This document shows, in pieces, positions 1-7,547 of a stretch of DNA of 22,256 nt. Under the pieces are notes generated by a model. It was not told the DNA's origin, did no database searches, and worked only from the letters and a program-made list of their open reading frames with translations. The stretch's first letter is position 1; each line of letters starts with the position of its first letter. The translations under genes and the position numbers were made by a program. Where the stretch lies: assembly GCA_035264445.1 (NCBI GenBank), contig DATFQE010000127.1:1-22256 (forward strand). The letters run 5' to 3'. The stretch comes from DATFQE01 sp035264445. Lineage in GTDB: Bacteria > Actinomycetota > Thermoleophilia > Gaiellales > Gaiellaceae.

Positions 1-430
1 CGCTGTCGCGCAGGACCTTCTTGAACAGGTCCTTGTCCATGCACACCGCCGAGGCGGCCACGCCGGGGCCGACGTACGGCACCCCTGCGAGCTCCAGCAG
101 CCCCTGCACGGTGCCGTCCTCGCCGAAGGGGCCGTGGAGGATCGGCAAGACGACGTCGACGGAGGCGAGCGTGGCCGGGACGGCCCCGTCCGAAGCGGGC
201 ACAGGCAGCGTCTCCCCGGGTGCTTCGAGCTGTGGGGCGGCTTGCGAGGAAAGTGACAGGCCGGTACTCGGCTCGAGGGCCCACCGTCCCTCCCGATCGA
301 TCTCGACCTTCACGACCTGGTAGCCCTCGCCCTCCAGGGCCTCGACGACGGATTCCGCGGACGCGAGCGAGATCTCGTGCTCGCTCGAGCGGCCGCCCTG
401 GATCACGGCGACGCGCGGCTTGCGCGTCAT
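1..430 (-). CDS. ddl: D-alanine--D-alanine ligase, N-terminal part (cut by window edge)
   Basis: Ddl joins two D-alanines with ATP in the cytoplasm to make the terminal dipeptide of the peptidoglycan precursor. The first 143 residues are visible. Near the start, GGRSSEHEIS (about residues 11-20) is the classic Ddl N-terminal motif. Further on, ILHGPFGEDGTVQGLLEL and VPYVGPGVAASAVCMDK match the conserved substrate-loop region, where the HGxxGEDG glycine/acid motif and the Ser and Lys of the later motif are typical. The ATP-grasp domain lies beyond base 1. The ATG at 430-428 overlaps the TGA of pknB (427-429) as ATGA, so this gene is the last visible member of the kinase/cell-wall operon and is probably translationally coupled to pknB. 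The family call is secure; only the missing C-terminus leaves intactness unknown. Confidence 0.93.
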   Translation of the reverse strand, partial: MTRKPRVAVIQGGRSSEHEISLASAESVVEALEGEGYQVVKVEIDREGRWALEPSTGLSLSSQAAPQLEAPGETLPVPASDGAVPATLASVDVVLPILHGPFGEDGTVQGLLELAGVPYVGPGVAASAVCMDKDLFKKVLRDS

Positions 431-2334
431 TGCTGGGGTTCCGAGAAGCGCCCCACGAAGATGACGACCGTGGAGCCCTGCTCCGCGCGGTCGCCTCCGG
501 GCGGATCCTGCGCGAGCACGAAGCCGTCGTTCGCCGGGTCGTCGGTCGGCTCGTCCGAGACCGAGGCGGTGAAGCCCGCGTCCTCGAGCTCTTGGCGGGC
601 GGTCTCCTCGTCGAGCCCTTCGACGTTCGGCACCGCGACGTCCTTCGGGCCCTTCGAGACGATCACCGTCACGGTCGCGCCGCGCTGGAGCTCCGTCCCC
701 GCCGGCGGTTTCGTGTCGATGACCGTGTTGGGGTCGATGTTCGAGTTCTGGTCGGTCCGCTTGACGACGAAGCCTTCGCCTTCGAGCGCGCCCTTCGCCT
801 GCTCGTAGCTGCGCCCCACCACGTTGGGGACCGCGATCGGGCGCGCGCCCTGGGAGACGTTGATGCGAACGCGCGTGTCCTCGACCACACGCTTGCCCTC
901 GCCCGGATCCTGTGCGGTCACCTGGCCCTCCGGCTTGTCGGAGAAGACCGGCTTCGGATTCGGCTCGAGCCCCGCGTCCTTCAGCCTGGCGACCGCCTCG
1001 GCGACGCCGAGCCCGGTCACGTTCGGCACGTCGACCTTCCGCTTCCCCTGCGAGACGTGGATCGTGACGATGTTCCCGCGCTCGATCCGCTCGCCGGACT
1101 CGGGATCCTGGTCGAAGACCTTGCCCTCCTCCGTCGTGTCGTTGAACTCGCGCACGACCTTCGGCTCCAGGTCCTTGTCGAGGACGTTGTTGACCGCGAG
1201 CGCCTCCTCCTGGCCCTCCACGAACGGGACGGGGACCGGTTTGTTCGCGTTGAGCTCGTCCTGGATCCGCTCGTAGGCGTACAGACCCGCGATCAGGGCG
1301 GCGATCACGAGCCCGGCGGCGAGCAGCCAGGGCCAGATCGAGCGGCGCGACGGGGTGGGCGGCTCCTCGTAGTAGTAGCCGCCTGCGGGCGCGTACGGCG
1401 GCGGGGTCGACCGGCGGACGACGGCGGTCGGGGCCGCGTCCGAGATACCAGAACCGGCCAACACGGCCGTGGCGGCGTCTGCGGTCACGTCCGTCACGGG
1501 CAGGCCGGCCGCGACCCGGCCGAGCTCCGAGTCCATCTCCTCCGCGGTCTGGAAGCGCTCTCGCGGGTCCTTCGCGAGAGCACGCAAAACAACCAGGTCG
1601 AGGTCGTCAGGGACGTCCGGGCGGGCGGCCGACGGCGCCTGAGGCACCGCGGAGATGTGCTTCATGGCGATCTCGACCGGGGTGTCGCCGGTGAACGGGA
1701 CCGAGCCCGTCAGCATCTCGTTGAGGACGATCCCGACGGAATAGAGGTCGGAGCGCTGGTCGACGGGCGCGCCGCGCGCCTGCTCGGGCGAGAGGTACTG
1801 CGCCGTCCCGATGATCGAGCCGGCCTCGGTCATCTGGCTGGCGCCGGCGCGCGCGATCCCGAAATCCGTCACCTTCAGCCGGCCGTCGGTGTCGACGAGG
1901 ACGTTGTGCGGCTTGATGTCGCGGTGGACGATCCCCTTGCGGTGCGCGAGGCGGACGGCGCCGAGGATCTGCCGCGCGTACGACACGGCGCGCTCGACCG
2001 GGAGCGGCCCGCGGGCGACGATCAGGTCCTTGAGCGTCCGGCCCTCGATGTACTCCATCGCGATGTAGTAGGTGCCTCCGGCCTCGCCGCGGTCATAGAT
2101 CGAGACGATGTTGGGATGCGACAGCGAGGCCGCGTTCTTGGCTTCGCGGCGGAAGCGCTCGACGAACTGCTCGTCGTTCGCGTGCTTGTCGTCGAGCATC
2201 TTGATCGCGACGCGGCGCCCGAGCTCCTCGTCCTCTGCGAGGTAGACGTTCGCCATCCCGCCCGAGCCCAGCCGTCGGATCACGCGGTAGCGCCCGTCGA
2301 AGAGGGTCCCGATCAGCGTGTCCTGGACAGCCAT
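427..2334 (-). CDS. pknB: Serine/threonine protein kinase with four PASTA repeats (PknB type)
   Basis: This is a 635-residue transmembrane kinase that senses peptidoglycan fragments or lipid II outside and phosphorylates cell-wall and division proteins inside. The kinase domain spans about residues 16-275: glycine loop GSGGMA (23-28), VAIK lysine K45, E64, HRD at 137-139, DFG at 157-159, and an activation segment ending GTAQYLSPEQ much like mycobacterial PknB. A Pro-rich juxtamembrane linker (about 280-333) leads to one membrane helix (about 335-353). Four PASTA repeats follow outside (about 366-430, 431-497, 498-563, 564-630), each ending in a VxVSxG-type strand. The ATG at 2334 lies 15 bases after the pbpA stop, and the TGA overlaps the ddl start. 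Activity is probably controlled by autophosphorylation in the activation loop and removal of phosphate by PstP encoded upstream. The linker residues are rich in Thr/Ser and could be further sites. Confidence 0.97.
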   Translation of the reverse strand: MAVQDTLIGTLFDGRYRVIRRLGSGGMANVYLAEDEELGRRVAIKMLDDKHANDEQFVERFRREAKNAASLSHPNIVSIYDRGEAGGTYYIAMEYIEGRTLKDLIVARGPLPVERAVSYARQILGAVRLAHRKGIVHRDIKPHNVLVDTDGRLKVTDFGIARAGASQMTEAGSIIGTAQYLSPEQARGAPVDQRSDLYSVGIVLNEMLTGSVPFTGDTPVEIAMKHISAVPQAPSAARPDVPDDLDLVVLRALAKDPRERFQTAEEMDSELGRVAAGLPVTDVTADAATAVLAGSGISDAAPTAVVRRSTPPPYAPAGGYYYEEPPTPSRRSIWPWLLAAGLVIAALIAGLYAYERIQDELNANKPVPVPFVEGQEEALAVNNVLDKDLEPKVVREFNDTTEEGKVFDQDPESGERIERGNIVTIHVSQGKRKVDVPNVTGLGVAEAVARLKDAGLEPNPKPVFSDKPEGQVTAQDPGEGKRVVEDTRVRINVSQGARPIAVPNVVGRSYEQAKGALEGEGFVVKRTDQNSNIDPNTVIDTKPPAGTELQRGATVTVIVSKGPKDVAVPNVEGLDEETARQELEDAGFTASVSDEPTDDPANDGFVLAQDPPGGDRAEQGSTVVIFVGRFSEPQQ

Positions 2335-2349
2335 CGACTCAGTCCAAGG

Positions 2350-3843
2350 TTAGGTATTCGGTCTGGACGGCAGAAGAGCCTGCAAGACGGCCTTCGCGAT
2401 TGGCGCAGCGAACTGGCCGCCCGTCCCGTTCTGGCCCTCCAGGACGACCGCGATCGCGACCTTCGGGTCGTCGGCCGGGGCGAAGGTGATGAACCACACC
2501 GTGTTTCGGCCGGCGACGCCGGTCTCCGCGGTGCCGGTCTTCCCGGCCACCTGCACCCCCGGGATCTGCGCCGCCGTCCCGGTCCCGCTCTGGACGACCT
2601 GGGTCATCATCTCCGTCAGCGTCGCCGCCGTTTCGGGCGAGACGGCGCGCCCGAGGTCGTGCGGCTTCGTCTTGCGGATCACGGTGCCGTCGGGCGCTCG
2701 GATCCGCTGCACGACGTAGGGCTCCATCACGACGCCGCCGTTCGCGACGCCGGCCGCGACCATCGCCATCTGCAGCGGCGTCACCTGCAGCCGTTCCTGG
2801 CCGAAGGCGAGCCGTCCGGGGTCGACCTGGCCGGCGTTCTCGGGCTGGAACGGCTTCCCGTCCTTGAAGAGCCCGCTCGCGCGCCGCTCGTTCACCGGCG
2901 TCTCGAGCGGCGGCACGGAGTAGAAGCCGTAGCGCTTCATGTAGTCGACGATCGGCTTCGGCCCCATCTGCTTGCCGATGTTGCAGAAGACGGAGTTGAT
3001 CGAGTTCACGAGCGCCTGCACGAGGTTCACGAGGCCGAACACCTCCGCGCCGCTCTGGTCGGAGTAGTTCGTCACCTTGCGGCCGTACTCGACGCAGTAG
3101 CCGGGGTCGACAAACGTCGACTCGGGGCGGTATTTACCGGTGTCGAGCCCGGCGGACGCGGTCACCACCTTGAAGATCGAGCCGGGGATGTAGTGGCCGA
3201 ACGTGGCGCGGTTCACCAGCGGCGACGGCGACGAGCAGGGCGCCTGCGTCTTCAGGATCTTGGCGTAGCCGCCCGGCTTGTCCAACAGGTTCGGGTCGAA
3301 GCTCGGTGAGTTCGCCATCACGAGCACGCGGCCGGTCTTCGGCTCGAGCGCGACCACCGAGCCGCAGCGGCCGCCGAGCTGCTCGTAGGCGAGCTTCTGG
3401 GCGCCGGGGCGCAGGCTGAGGATCAGGTCGTTGCCTTCGATCGTCGCGCCGCGGAGCTTGTCGAGGGTGGTGTCGAGGACGGTGTTGAGGTTCGCGTTCG
3501 ACGCGGTCAGGTAGTCGTTCATCGAGCGCTCGAGGCCGGCGCGGCTCCGCACCGCCGTCGAGTAGCCGACGACGTGGGCCGTCCGCGGCCCCTCCGGGTA
3601 GCGACGGAAGTAGAGCTTCTTGCCCTTGACCTTCCGCAGCACCCGGCGGGCGAGGTAGGTGTGCCCGTCGGCGGCATAGATGTTCCCGCGCTTGATCTCG
3701 AACTGCGCGACCCGCTGGATCGCGTTGTCCTGCCGGTCCTCGAGCCCCGCGGCCGCCCAGCTCTGCCAGTACGTGGTGGCGACGATCAGCGACGCGAGGA
3801 GGACGAGCGCGGCGACTGCGACACGGTTGATCTGCTTGTTCAT
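2350..3843 (-). CDS. pbpA: Class B penicillin-binding protein, peptidoglycan transpeptidase (PbpA type)
   Basis: A 497-residue D,D-transpeptidase that crosslinks peptidoglycan stem peptides on the outer face of the membrane. An uncleaved N-terminal membrane anchor is seen at about residues 7-30. A short dimerisation-type region containing KRGNIYAADG (51-60) follows, then the transpeptidase domain. The active-site motifs are SIFK (222-225, catalytic Ser222), SIN (281-283, the SxN motif) and KTGTA (435-439). Length and order match actinobacterial PbpA. The ATG at 3843-3841 overlaps the rodA TGA (3842-3840) as ATGA, and the gene ends with TAA at 2352-2350. The SEDS glycosyltransferase directly upstream is the expected partner, so the pair forms a complete polymerase/crosslinking unit. 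The same frame stays open upstream through rodA, but that is a shadow and not a fusion. Confidence 0.96.
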   Translation of the reverse strand: MNKQINRVAVAALVLLASLIVATTYWQSWAAAGLEDRQDNAIQRVAQFEIKRGNIYAADGHTYLARRVLRKVKGKKLYFRRYPEGPRTAHVVGYSTAVRSRAGLERSMNDYLTASNANLNTVLDTTLDKLRGATIEGNDLILSLRPGAQKLAYEQLGGRCGSVVALEPKTGRVLVMANSPSFDPNLLDKPGGYAKILKTQAPCSSPSPLVNRATFGHYIPGSIFKVVTASAGLDTGKYRPESTFVDPGYCVEYGRKVTNYSDQSGAEVFGLVNLVQALVNSINSVFCNIGKQMGPKPIVDYMKRYGFYSVPPLETPVNERRASGLFKDGKPFQPENAGQVDPGRLAFGQERLQVTPLQMAMVAAGVANGGVVMEPYVVQRIRAPDGTVIRKTKPHDLGRAVSPETAATLTEMMTQVVQSGTGTAAQIPGVQVAGKTGTAETGVAGRNTVWFITFAPADDPKVAIAVVLEGQNGTGGQFAAPIAKAVLQALLPSRPNT

Positions 3844-5108
3844 GCGCCGCTCAGACGCTCGTTGGCGCGGTTGGAGACCAGCAGGAGGCCCGCGAGCAGG
3901 AGGAAGTTCGCCAGCAGGCTCGACCCGCCGTAGCTCACGAACGGGAGCGTGATGCCGGTCAGGGGGATCAGCCGGACGACGCCGCCGACGATGATGAACG
4001 TCTGCAGCGCGAACCCGAACGTCAGCCCGACAGCGAGCAGCTTCGAGAAGCCGTCGGTCGCGAGCAGCGCGACGCGGAACCCGCGCAGCGCGAACAGCAT
4101 GAAGACGAGCAGCAGCGCGGCCGAGCCGACGAGCCCGAGCTCCTGCGAGAGCGCGGAGTAGATGAAGTCCGTCTTCAGGAACGGGATGACGTAATCCCCG
4201 TCGATCGTCGTGAACGTCCCCTTGCCGAGGCCCGTGCCGCCGAAGCCGCCGGCCGCCATGGAGTAGTGCGACTGGACGATCTGGTAGCCCTCGTCGTCCG
4301 CCAGCGGCCAGGGGTCGCGCCAGACCGAGACGCGCTCCTGGACGCGCGGGACGATCTCGTAGACGACGGCCGCGCCGGCGACGAAGAGCGCCATCCCCGC
4401 GGCGACGAACCACGCGCGGGCGGTCGCGACATAGAGCATCGCGAGGAAGACCCCGAAGTAGAGAAGCCCGCTCCCGAGGTCGTTCGTCTGGAAGAGCACG
4501 AGCATCGCGCCGCCCCAGATCACGAGCAGCGGCCCGAAATCCTTGAGGCGGCCCTGAGCGAGCACCTCGCGCTTCTCGCGCAAATACCCGGCGAGGAAGA
4601 CGATCAGCAGGATCTTGGCCAGCTCGCCCGGCTGGAACTGGAACGACCCGATCCCGACCCAGAGGTTCGCGCCGTTGACGGTCCGCCCGATGCCGGGCGC
4701 GGCCGGGAGCACGAGCAGAACGATCGCGGCCAGCCCGAACAGGTAGCGGTAGCTCTCGAGGCGGCGGTAGTCGCGGCGCAGGAAGAAGAGCGTGCCCGCG
4801 AAGAGGCCGACGCCGATCACCACCCAGAGGCCCTGGCGGAAGGCGTCGTCGGGGTTCAGGCGGTAGATCTCGGTCACGCCGATCGCCGTCAGCAGCGCCC
4901 CGATCGGCAGCAGGTACGGATCGGCGTACGGCGCGCATACGCGCGCGACGATGTGCGCGGCGAGGTAGAGCGCGAAGAAGAACCCGGCGTACGAGAGCGA
5001 GCTTGTGGAGACGACCTCCTGGCGGGCGATGTAGACGCTCGCGAACCCGATCGCGGTCAGGCCCCCGACGACAGTGAGGTTCAAGAGCTCTCGATTGCGC
5101 GCGCTCAC
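3840..5108 (-). CDS. rodA: SEDS-family peptidoglycan glycosyltransferase (RodA/FtsW)
   Basis: A 422-residue polytopic membrane protein of about ten helices that polymerises lipid II into glycan strands with its cognate class B PBP. Visible SEDS signatures are FQPGELAKI (158-166), NDLGSGLL (209-216), the extracytoplasmic loop RDPWPLADDEGYQ (264-276, with conserved Asp265), GGFGGTGLGKG (287-297), and LPFVSYGGSSLLAN (388-401). Position in the cluster matches mycobacterial rodA. The start is GTG at 5108-5106. It is the only ATG/GTG/TTG after an in-frame TAG upstream. AAGGA (5114-5110) lies only one base from the GTG, unusually close, and directly follows a strong stem-loop. The 3' end overlaps pbpA. 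RodA and FtsW cannot be told apart by sequence alone; synteny favours RodA. Confidence 0.95.
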   Translation of the reverse strand: MSARNRELLNLTVVGGLTAIGFASVYIARQEVVSTSSLSYAGFFFALYLAAHIVARVCAPYADPYLLPIGALLTAIGVTEIYRLNPDDAFRQGLWVVIGVGLFAGTLFFLRRDYRRLESYRYLFGLAAIVLLVLPAAPGIGRTVNGANLWVGIGSFQFQPGELAKILLIVFLAGYLREKREVLAQGRLKDFGPLLVIWGGAMLVLFQTNDLGSGLLYFGVFLAMLYVATARAWFVAAGMALFVAGAAVVYEIVPRVQERVSVWRDPWPLADDEGYQIVQSHYSMAAGGFGGTGLGKGTFTTIDGDYVIPFLKTDFIYSALSQELGLVGSAALLLVFMLFALRGFRVALLATDGFSKLLAVGLTFGFALQTFIIVGGVVRLIPLTGITLPFVSYGGSSLLANFLLLAGLLLVSNRANERLSGA

Positions 5109-5260
5109 GTCCTTGACCGCGCTTCGATCCCGCCCGGCGGAGCCGGGCTCCGCGAAGCGCTCGCGCGTCTGACGGCACGGGCCCTTCCAGGTCTGTGCCG
5201 AGCACTATCCCCTCCGGGCCCGCACCGCCAGTCGCGCGTCAAGAACGTGAGCAAGCTCAC
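5105..5260 (-). CDS. Possible 51-codon bridging ORF between pstP and rodA
   Basis: A GTG at 5260-5258 overlaps the pstP TGA (5259-5257) as GTGA. The frame then runs open for 51 codons to a TGA at 5107-5105, which overlaps the rodA GTG (5108-5106), again as GTGA. These are the same stop/start overlaps that join fhaA/fhaB, fhaB/pstP, rodA/pbpA and pknB/ddl. The predicted peptide begins VSLLTFLTRDWRCG and then becomes Arg/Ala/Pro/Ser-rich, with no domain I recognise, no membrane helix and no catalytic motif. It may be a ribosome-coupling ORF whose role is to carry translation from pstP to rodA through the stem-loop, or simply an untranslated leader that happens to be open. No strong Shine-Dalgarno is visible. 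Peptide function: unknown. Confidence 0.3.
   Translation of the reverse strand: MSLLTFLTRDWRCGPGGDSARHRPGRARAVRRASASRSPAPPGGIEARSRT
5119..5160 (-). promoter_or_regulatory. Two-tier stem-loop next to the rodA ribosome binding site
   Basis: In the transcript an outer stem GCGCTTCG (5160-5153) pairs perfectly with CGAAGCGC (5126-5119). Inside it GCGGAGCC (5153-5146) pairs with GGCTCCGC (5144-5137) around one central base; the two stems share base 5153. Four bases after the structure come AAGGA and the rodA GTG. A further possible stem (CGGCAC 5200-5195 with GTGCCG 5178-5173) lies upstream. There is no U-tract, so it does not look like an intrinsic terminator. Likely roles are mRNA stabilisation or control of rodA translation, both inferred. 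Confidence 0.5.
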
Positions 5261-6270
5261 GGGAGGACCGCGGCCTCGCCGCTCGACGCCGCCCACAGGA
5301 GGAGCAGCGCGATCACGACGAGGAAGGCGAGCAGGGCGAGGAGCGCAGCCAGGGTGCCGCGTCGCCGCTTCGGCGGCTCGTCGTCGGCGGCCTCGCTCGC
5401 GGCGGCCTGCTGCAGCTCGTCGACGGAGACGACCATGGTCCCCACCGCCGGCGGCGCTTCGGCTCCCGTGAGTGTGTCCTCGTCGCCGGGCTCGAGCTCG
5501 TCGGCCTCCGGGGGCGCGATCGCGTCCATCCGGCGAGTCGGCTCCTCCTCGCCCTCGCCGTCCACCTCGAAGACCACGACGGTGATGTTGTCGTCGCCGC
5601 CGCCGCGGTTCGCCGCGGCCACGAGCGCCTTGGCGGCCTCGGAGAGGTTGCGCCGGTTGTCCCGCACGATCTTCAGGATCGCCTCGTCGTCGACCATGCC
5701 GCTGAGGCCGTCGGAGCAGAGCAGGAAGATGTCGCCGGGCTGCGTCTCGACTGCGAAGGTGTCGACGTCGACGTTCGGATCCGTTCCGAGCGCACGCGTG
5801 ATCACGGAGCGCTGTGGATGGACGTCGGCCTCCTCGCGAGTGAGCTTGCCGCTGCGGATCAACTCCCCGACCAGCGAGTGGTCGTCGGTGAGCTGCTCGA
5901 GTTGCTCGTCGCGGATGCGGTAGGCGCGCGAGTCGCCGACGTGCCCGAAGACGACGCGTCCGTGCTCGGCGTCGACGAGGGCGACGGTCATCGTCGTTCC
6001 CATGCCCGACGCCTCGGCGTCCGCGTGCGCGCGGTCGTACACCCGCCGGTTCGCCTCCTGGATCAGGTCGACGACGTAGGACTCCCCGTCGCCGCTCACG
6101 TCGGGCCGGAGCTGGAGCGCTTCGACCGCGAGCCCCGAAGCCACCTCCCCCGCTTTCGCGCCGCCCATCCCGTCCGCGATCGCGAACAGCGGCGGCTCGT
6201 GGACGTACGAGTCCTCGTTGTGGCGCCGCTTGCGGCCCGGGTGCGTCAGGTGTGCGGTCCGCAGGGTCAT
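5257..6270 (-). CDS. pstP: PP2C-family serine/threonine protein phosphatase (PstP)
   Basis: A 337-residue metal-dependent phosphatase that removes phosphate from the Ser/Thr kinases and their substrates. The PP2C domain covers about residues 5-236. The metal-binding and signature motifs are all present: RRHNED (15-20), ADGMGG (32-37), SGMGTT (88-93), GHVGDSRA (109-116), CSDGLS (185-190) and GGGDDN (223-228). An acidic, Pro/Glu-rich linker (about 237-300) leads to RKRR-like basic residues and one C-terminal membrane helix (about 306-328), with a very short external tail. This differs from mycobacterial PstP only in the short extracellular part. The ATG at 6270-6268 overlaps the fhaB TGA as ATGA. 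It sits in the same operon as two kinases and two FHA proteins, giving a complete write/read/erase phosphosignalling set. Confidence 0.96.
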   Translation of the reverse strand: MTLRTAHLTHPGRKRRHNEDSYVHEPPLFAIADGMGGAKAGEVASGLAVEALQLRPDVSGDGESYVVDLIQEANRRVYDRAHADAEASGMGTTMTVALVDAEHGRVVFGHVGDSRAYRIRDEQLEQLTDDHSLVGELIRSGKLTREEADVHPQRSVITRALGTDPNVDVDTFAVETQPGDIFLLCSDGLSGMVDDEAILKIVRDNRRNLSEAAKALVAAANRGGGDDNITVVVFEVDGEGEEEPTRRMDAIAPPEADELEPGDEDTLTGAEAPPAVGTMVVSVDELQQAAASEAADDEPPKRRRGTLAALLALLAFLVVIALLLLWAASSGEAAVLP

Positions 6271-6752
6271 TGCTCGAACCTCAGGTCGGTCTCGCCCACG
6301 CGGATCACGTCGCCCGGCGAGAGGCGCCGCGGCCTGCTCACCCGCGAGCCGTTCAAGAACGTGCCGTTCGTTGACCCCACGTCCTCGATCCAGACGCCGT
6401 CGCGGCGGGGCTCGACCCGCGCGTGCCGTGACGAGGAGAACTCGTCCGCGTCGAGCGGGAGGTCGTTGTCCGACCCGCGGCCGATCGTGACGGGCGCCGA
6501 GTTGAGCTGGAGCCGCTCGCCCTCCGCGAGTGCGGGGCTTCGGAGGACGACGAGCTCGCCGGTCTGGAGCTCGGCGGGCTGGCGCAGCGCCGCGGCCTGC
6601 TCGGGATCGAGGATGAAGCTTTCCTGAGGCAAACGAAGATCCTTGCTGGCGGTGCGGACGATTCGCCAGATGAAGAGATAGAGGACGACGAGGAACGCAA
6701 TCTTGAGACCGAGCAGCAGCTCCTCGACCTCGACGGTCGACACGGCGATCAC
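6267..6752 (-). CDS. fhaB: FHA-domain membrane protein (FhaB/FipA type)
   Basis: A 161-residue protein with an N-terminal membrane helix (about residues 12-33) and a C-terminal FHA domain (about 85-158) that binds phosphothreonine. Phosphopeptide-contact motifs are visible: IGRG (90-93), SSRHA (107-111) and GSTNGTFLNG (126-135). In mycobacteria the homologue FipA links kinase signalling to division proteins; the same role here is inferred. The assigned start is GTG at 6752-6750, overlapping the fhaA TGA (6751-6749) as GTGA. A second GTG three codons later is an alternative. The stop overlaps pstP. Size and domain order are normal for the family. Confidence 0.93.
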   Translation of the reverse strand: MIAVSTVEVEELLLGLKIAFLVVLYLFIWRIVRTASKDLRLPQESFILDPEQAAALRQPAELQTGELVVLRSPALAEGERLQLNSAPVTIGRGSDNDLPLDADEFSSSRHARVEPRRDGVWIEDVGSTNGTFLNGSRVSRPRRLSPGDVIRVGETDLRFEQ

Positions 6753-7528
6753 TGGAATGAGCGGCCGAAGACTAGCTCCGTCGACCCCATCGTCACCCGG
6801 TCGGCGTCCTCGAGCTTGGCCCGCTTGACGCGGCGCCCGTTGACCTCGAGGCCGTTGGTCGAGCCGAGGTCGACGACCCAGTACGTGGCGCCCTCCTGAC
6901 GGATCTCCGCGTGGTGGCGGGACACGTTCGGATCGTCGAGCCGAACGTCGCAGTCGCGAGAGCGCCCGATGACGACGCTCCGCTTGTCGAGCGTATGCCT
7001 TTGGCCGTCGACCGTCAGCGACGCCGTCTCCCGCTCGACGCCTAGCTCCTCGGGCGTCGCCGCCTCTGTCGGCTGCGGCGTGCGCGGGCGGTAGATCATC
7101 GTGGCGCCGGGCTCGGCCTGCGGGGCGGGAGTGCCCTCCGCCGGCGGCGGCGCGCCCTTCGGCTGGACCACCCGGGTCGCGATCCCGAATTCGCCCATGT
7201 CGAGGTCGTCGTCGGTCTCCATCTTCACCTTCGGCGGCGTCAGGAGGGCATAGCGTTCGCGCCTCGCCTGCTCGGCGAGGTAGTCCTGCAGCTCCACCAG
7301 GAGCGAGCTCTCGTAGCTCTCGAACTGCTCGCGATCCTGCGGCGACAGGTAGATCGTGTACTCGTTCGGCACGTACACCCGCGAGACCGAGACCGTGCGG
7401 TGGTCGTCCATCTCCTTCGCGAGCTTTCGCGCCAATTCCACAGGCTGCACGTGCGTGCGGAAAGCGCGGCCGAACACGCCCTCGAACAGCGCCTCGATCT
7501 TGCCCTCAATCGTCCGCAGCACGCTCAC
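6749..7528 (-). CDS. fhaA: DUF3662 and FHA domain protein (FhaA type)
   Basis: A 259-residue cytoplasmic protein. Residues about 5-120 are a DUF3662 domain (N-terminal LRTIEGKIEALFEGVFGRAF, later VYVPNEYTIYLSPQD). A Pro/Ala/Glu-rich linker (about 122-165) follows, then an FHA domain (about 170-257) with VIGRSRDCDV, VSRHHAEI and DLGSTNGLEVNG. FhaA in mycobacteria binds phosphorylated partners, including the pseudokinase MviN/MurJ, and regulates late peptidoglycan precursor steps; the same is likely here. The linker is much shorter than in mycobacterial FhaA. The start is GTG at 7528-7526, 19 bases after the stop of the upstream kinase, with no clear Shine-Dalgarno. The end overlaps fhaB. Confidence 0.94.
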   Translation of the reverse strand: MSVLRTIEGKIEALFEGVFGRAFRTHVQPVELARKLAKEMDDHRTVSVSRVYVPNEYTIYLSPQDREQFESYESSLLVELQDYLAEQARRERYALLTPPKVKMETDDDLDMGEFGIATRVVQPKGAPPPAEGTPAPQAEPGATMIYRPRTPQPTEAATPEELGVERETASLTVDGQRHTLDKRSVVIGRSRDCDVRLDDPNVSRHHAEIRQEGATYWVVDLGSTNGLEVNGRRVKRAKLEDADRVTMGSTELVFGRSFQ

Positions 7529-7547
7529 CGCGACAGGGTAACCGGGC

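Noticed and set aside
220..3309. A very long plus-strand open frame (over 1000 codons) opposite pknB and pbpA
   Set aside because: It is rich in Arg, Asp and Val with no domain, and is antisense to two clear genes. Long antisense frames are expected in DNA this GC-rich.
2350..5205. The pbpA frame remains open upstream through rodA, suggesting a 951-residue fusion
   Set aside because: The upstream part is Arg/Ala-rich shadow sequence. A normal class B PBP starts at the ATG at 3843 with a proper membrane anchor, overlapping the rodA stop.
5247..5260. GTGAGC-AA-GCTCAC palindrome at the pstP stop codon as a regulator site
   Set aside because: The arms are six bases in GC-rich sequence and lie over a stop/start overlap that itself requires GTGA; no related copy was seen elsewhere.
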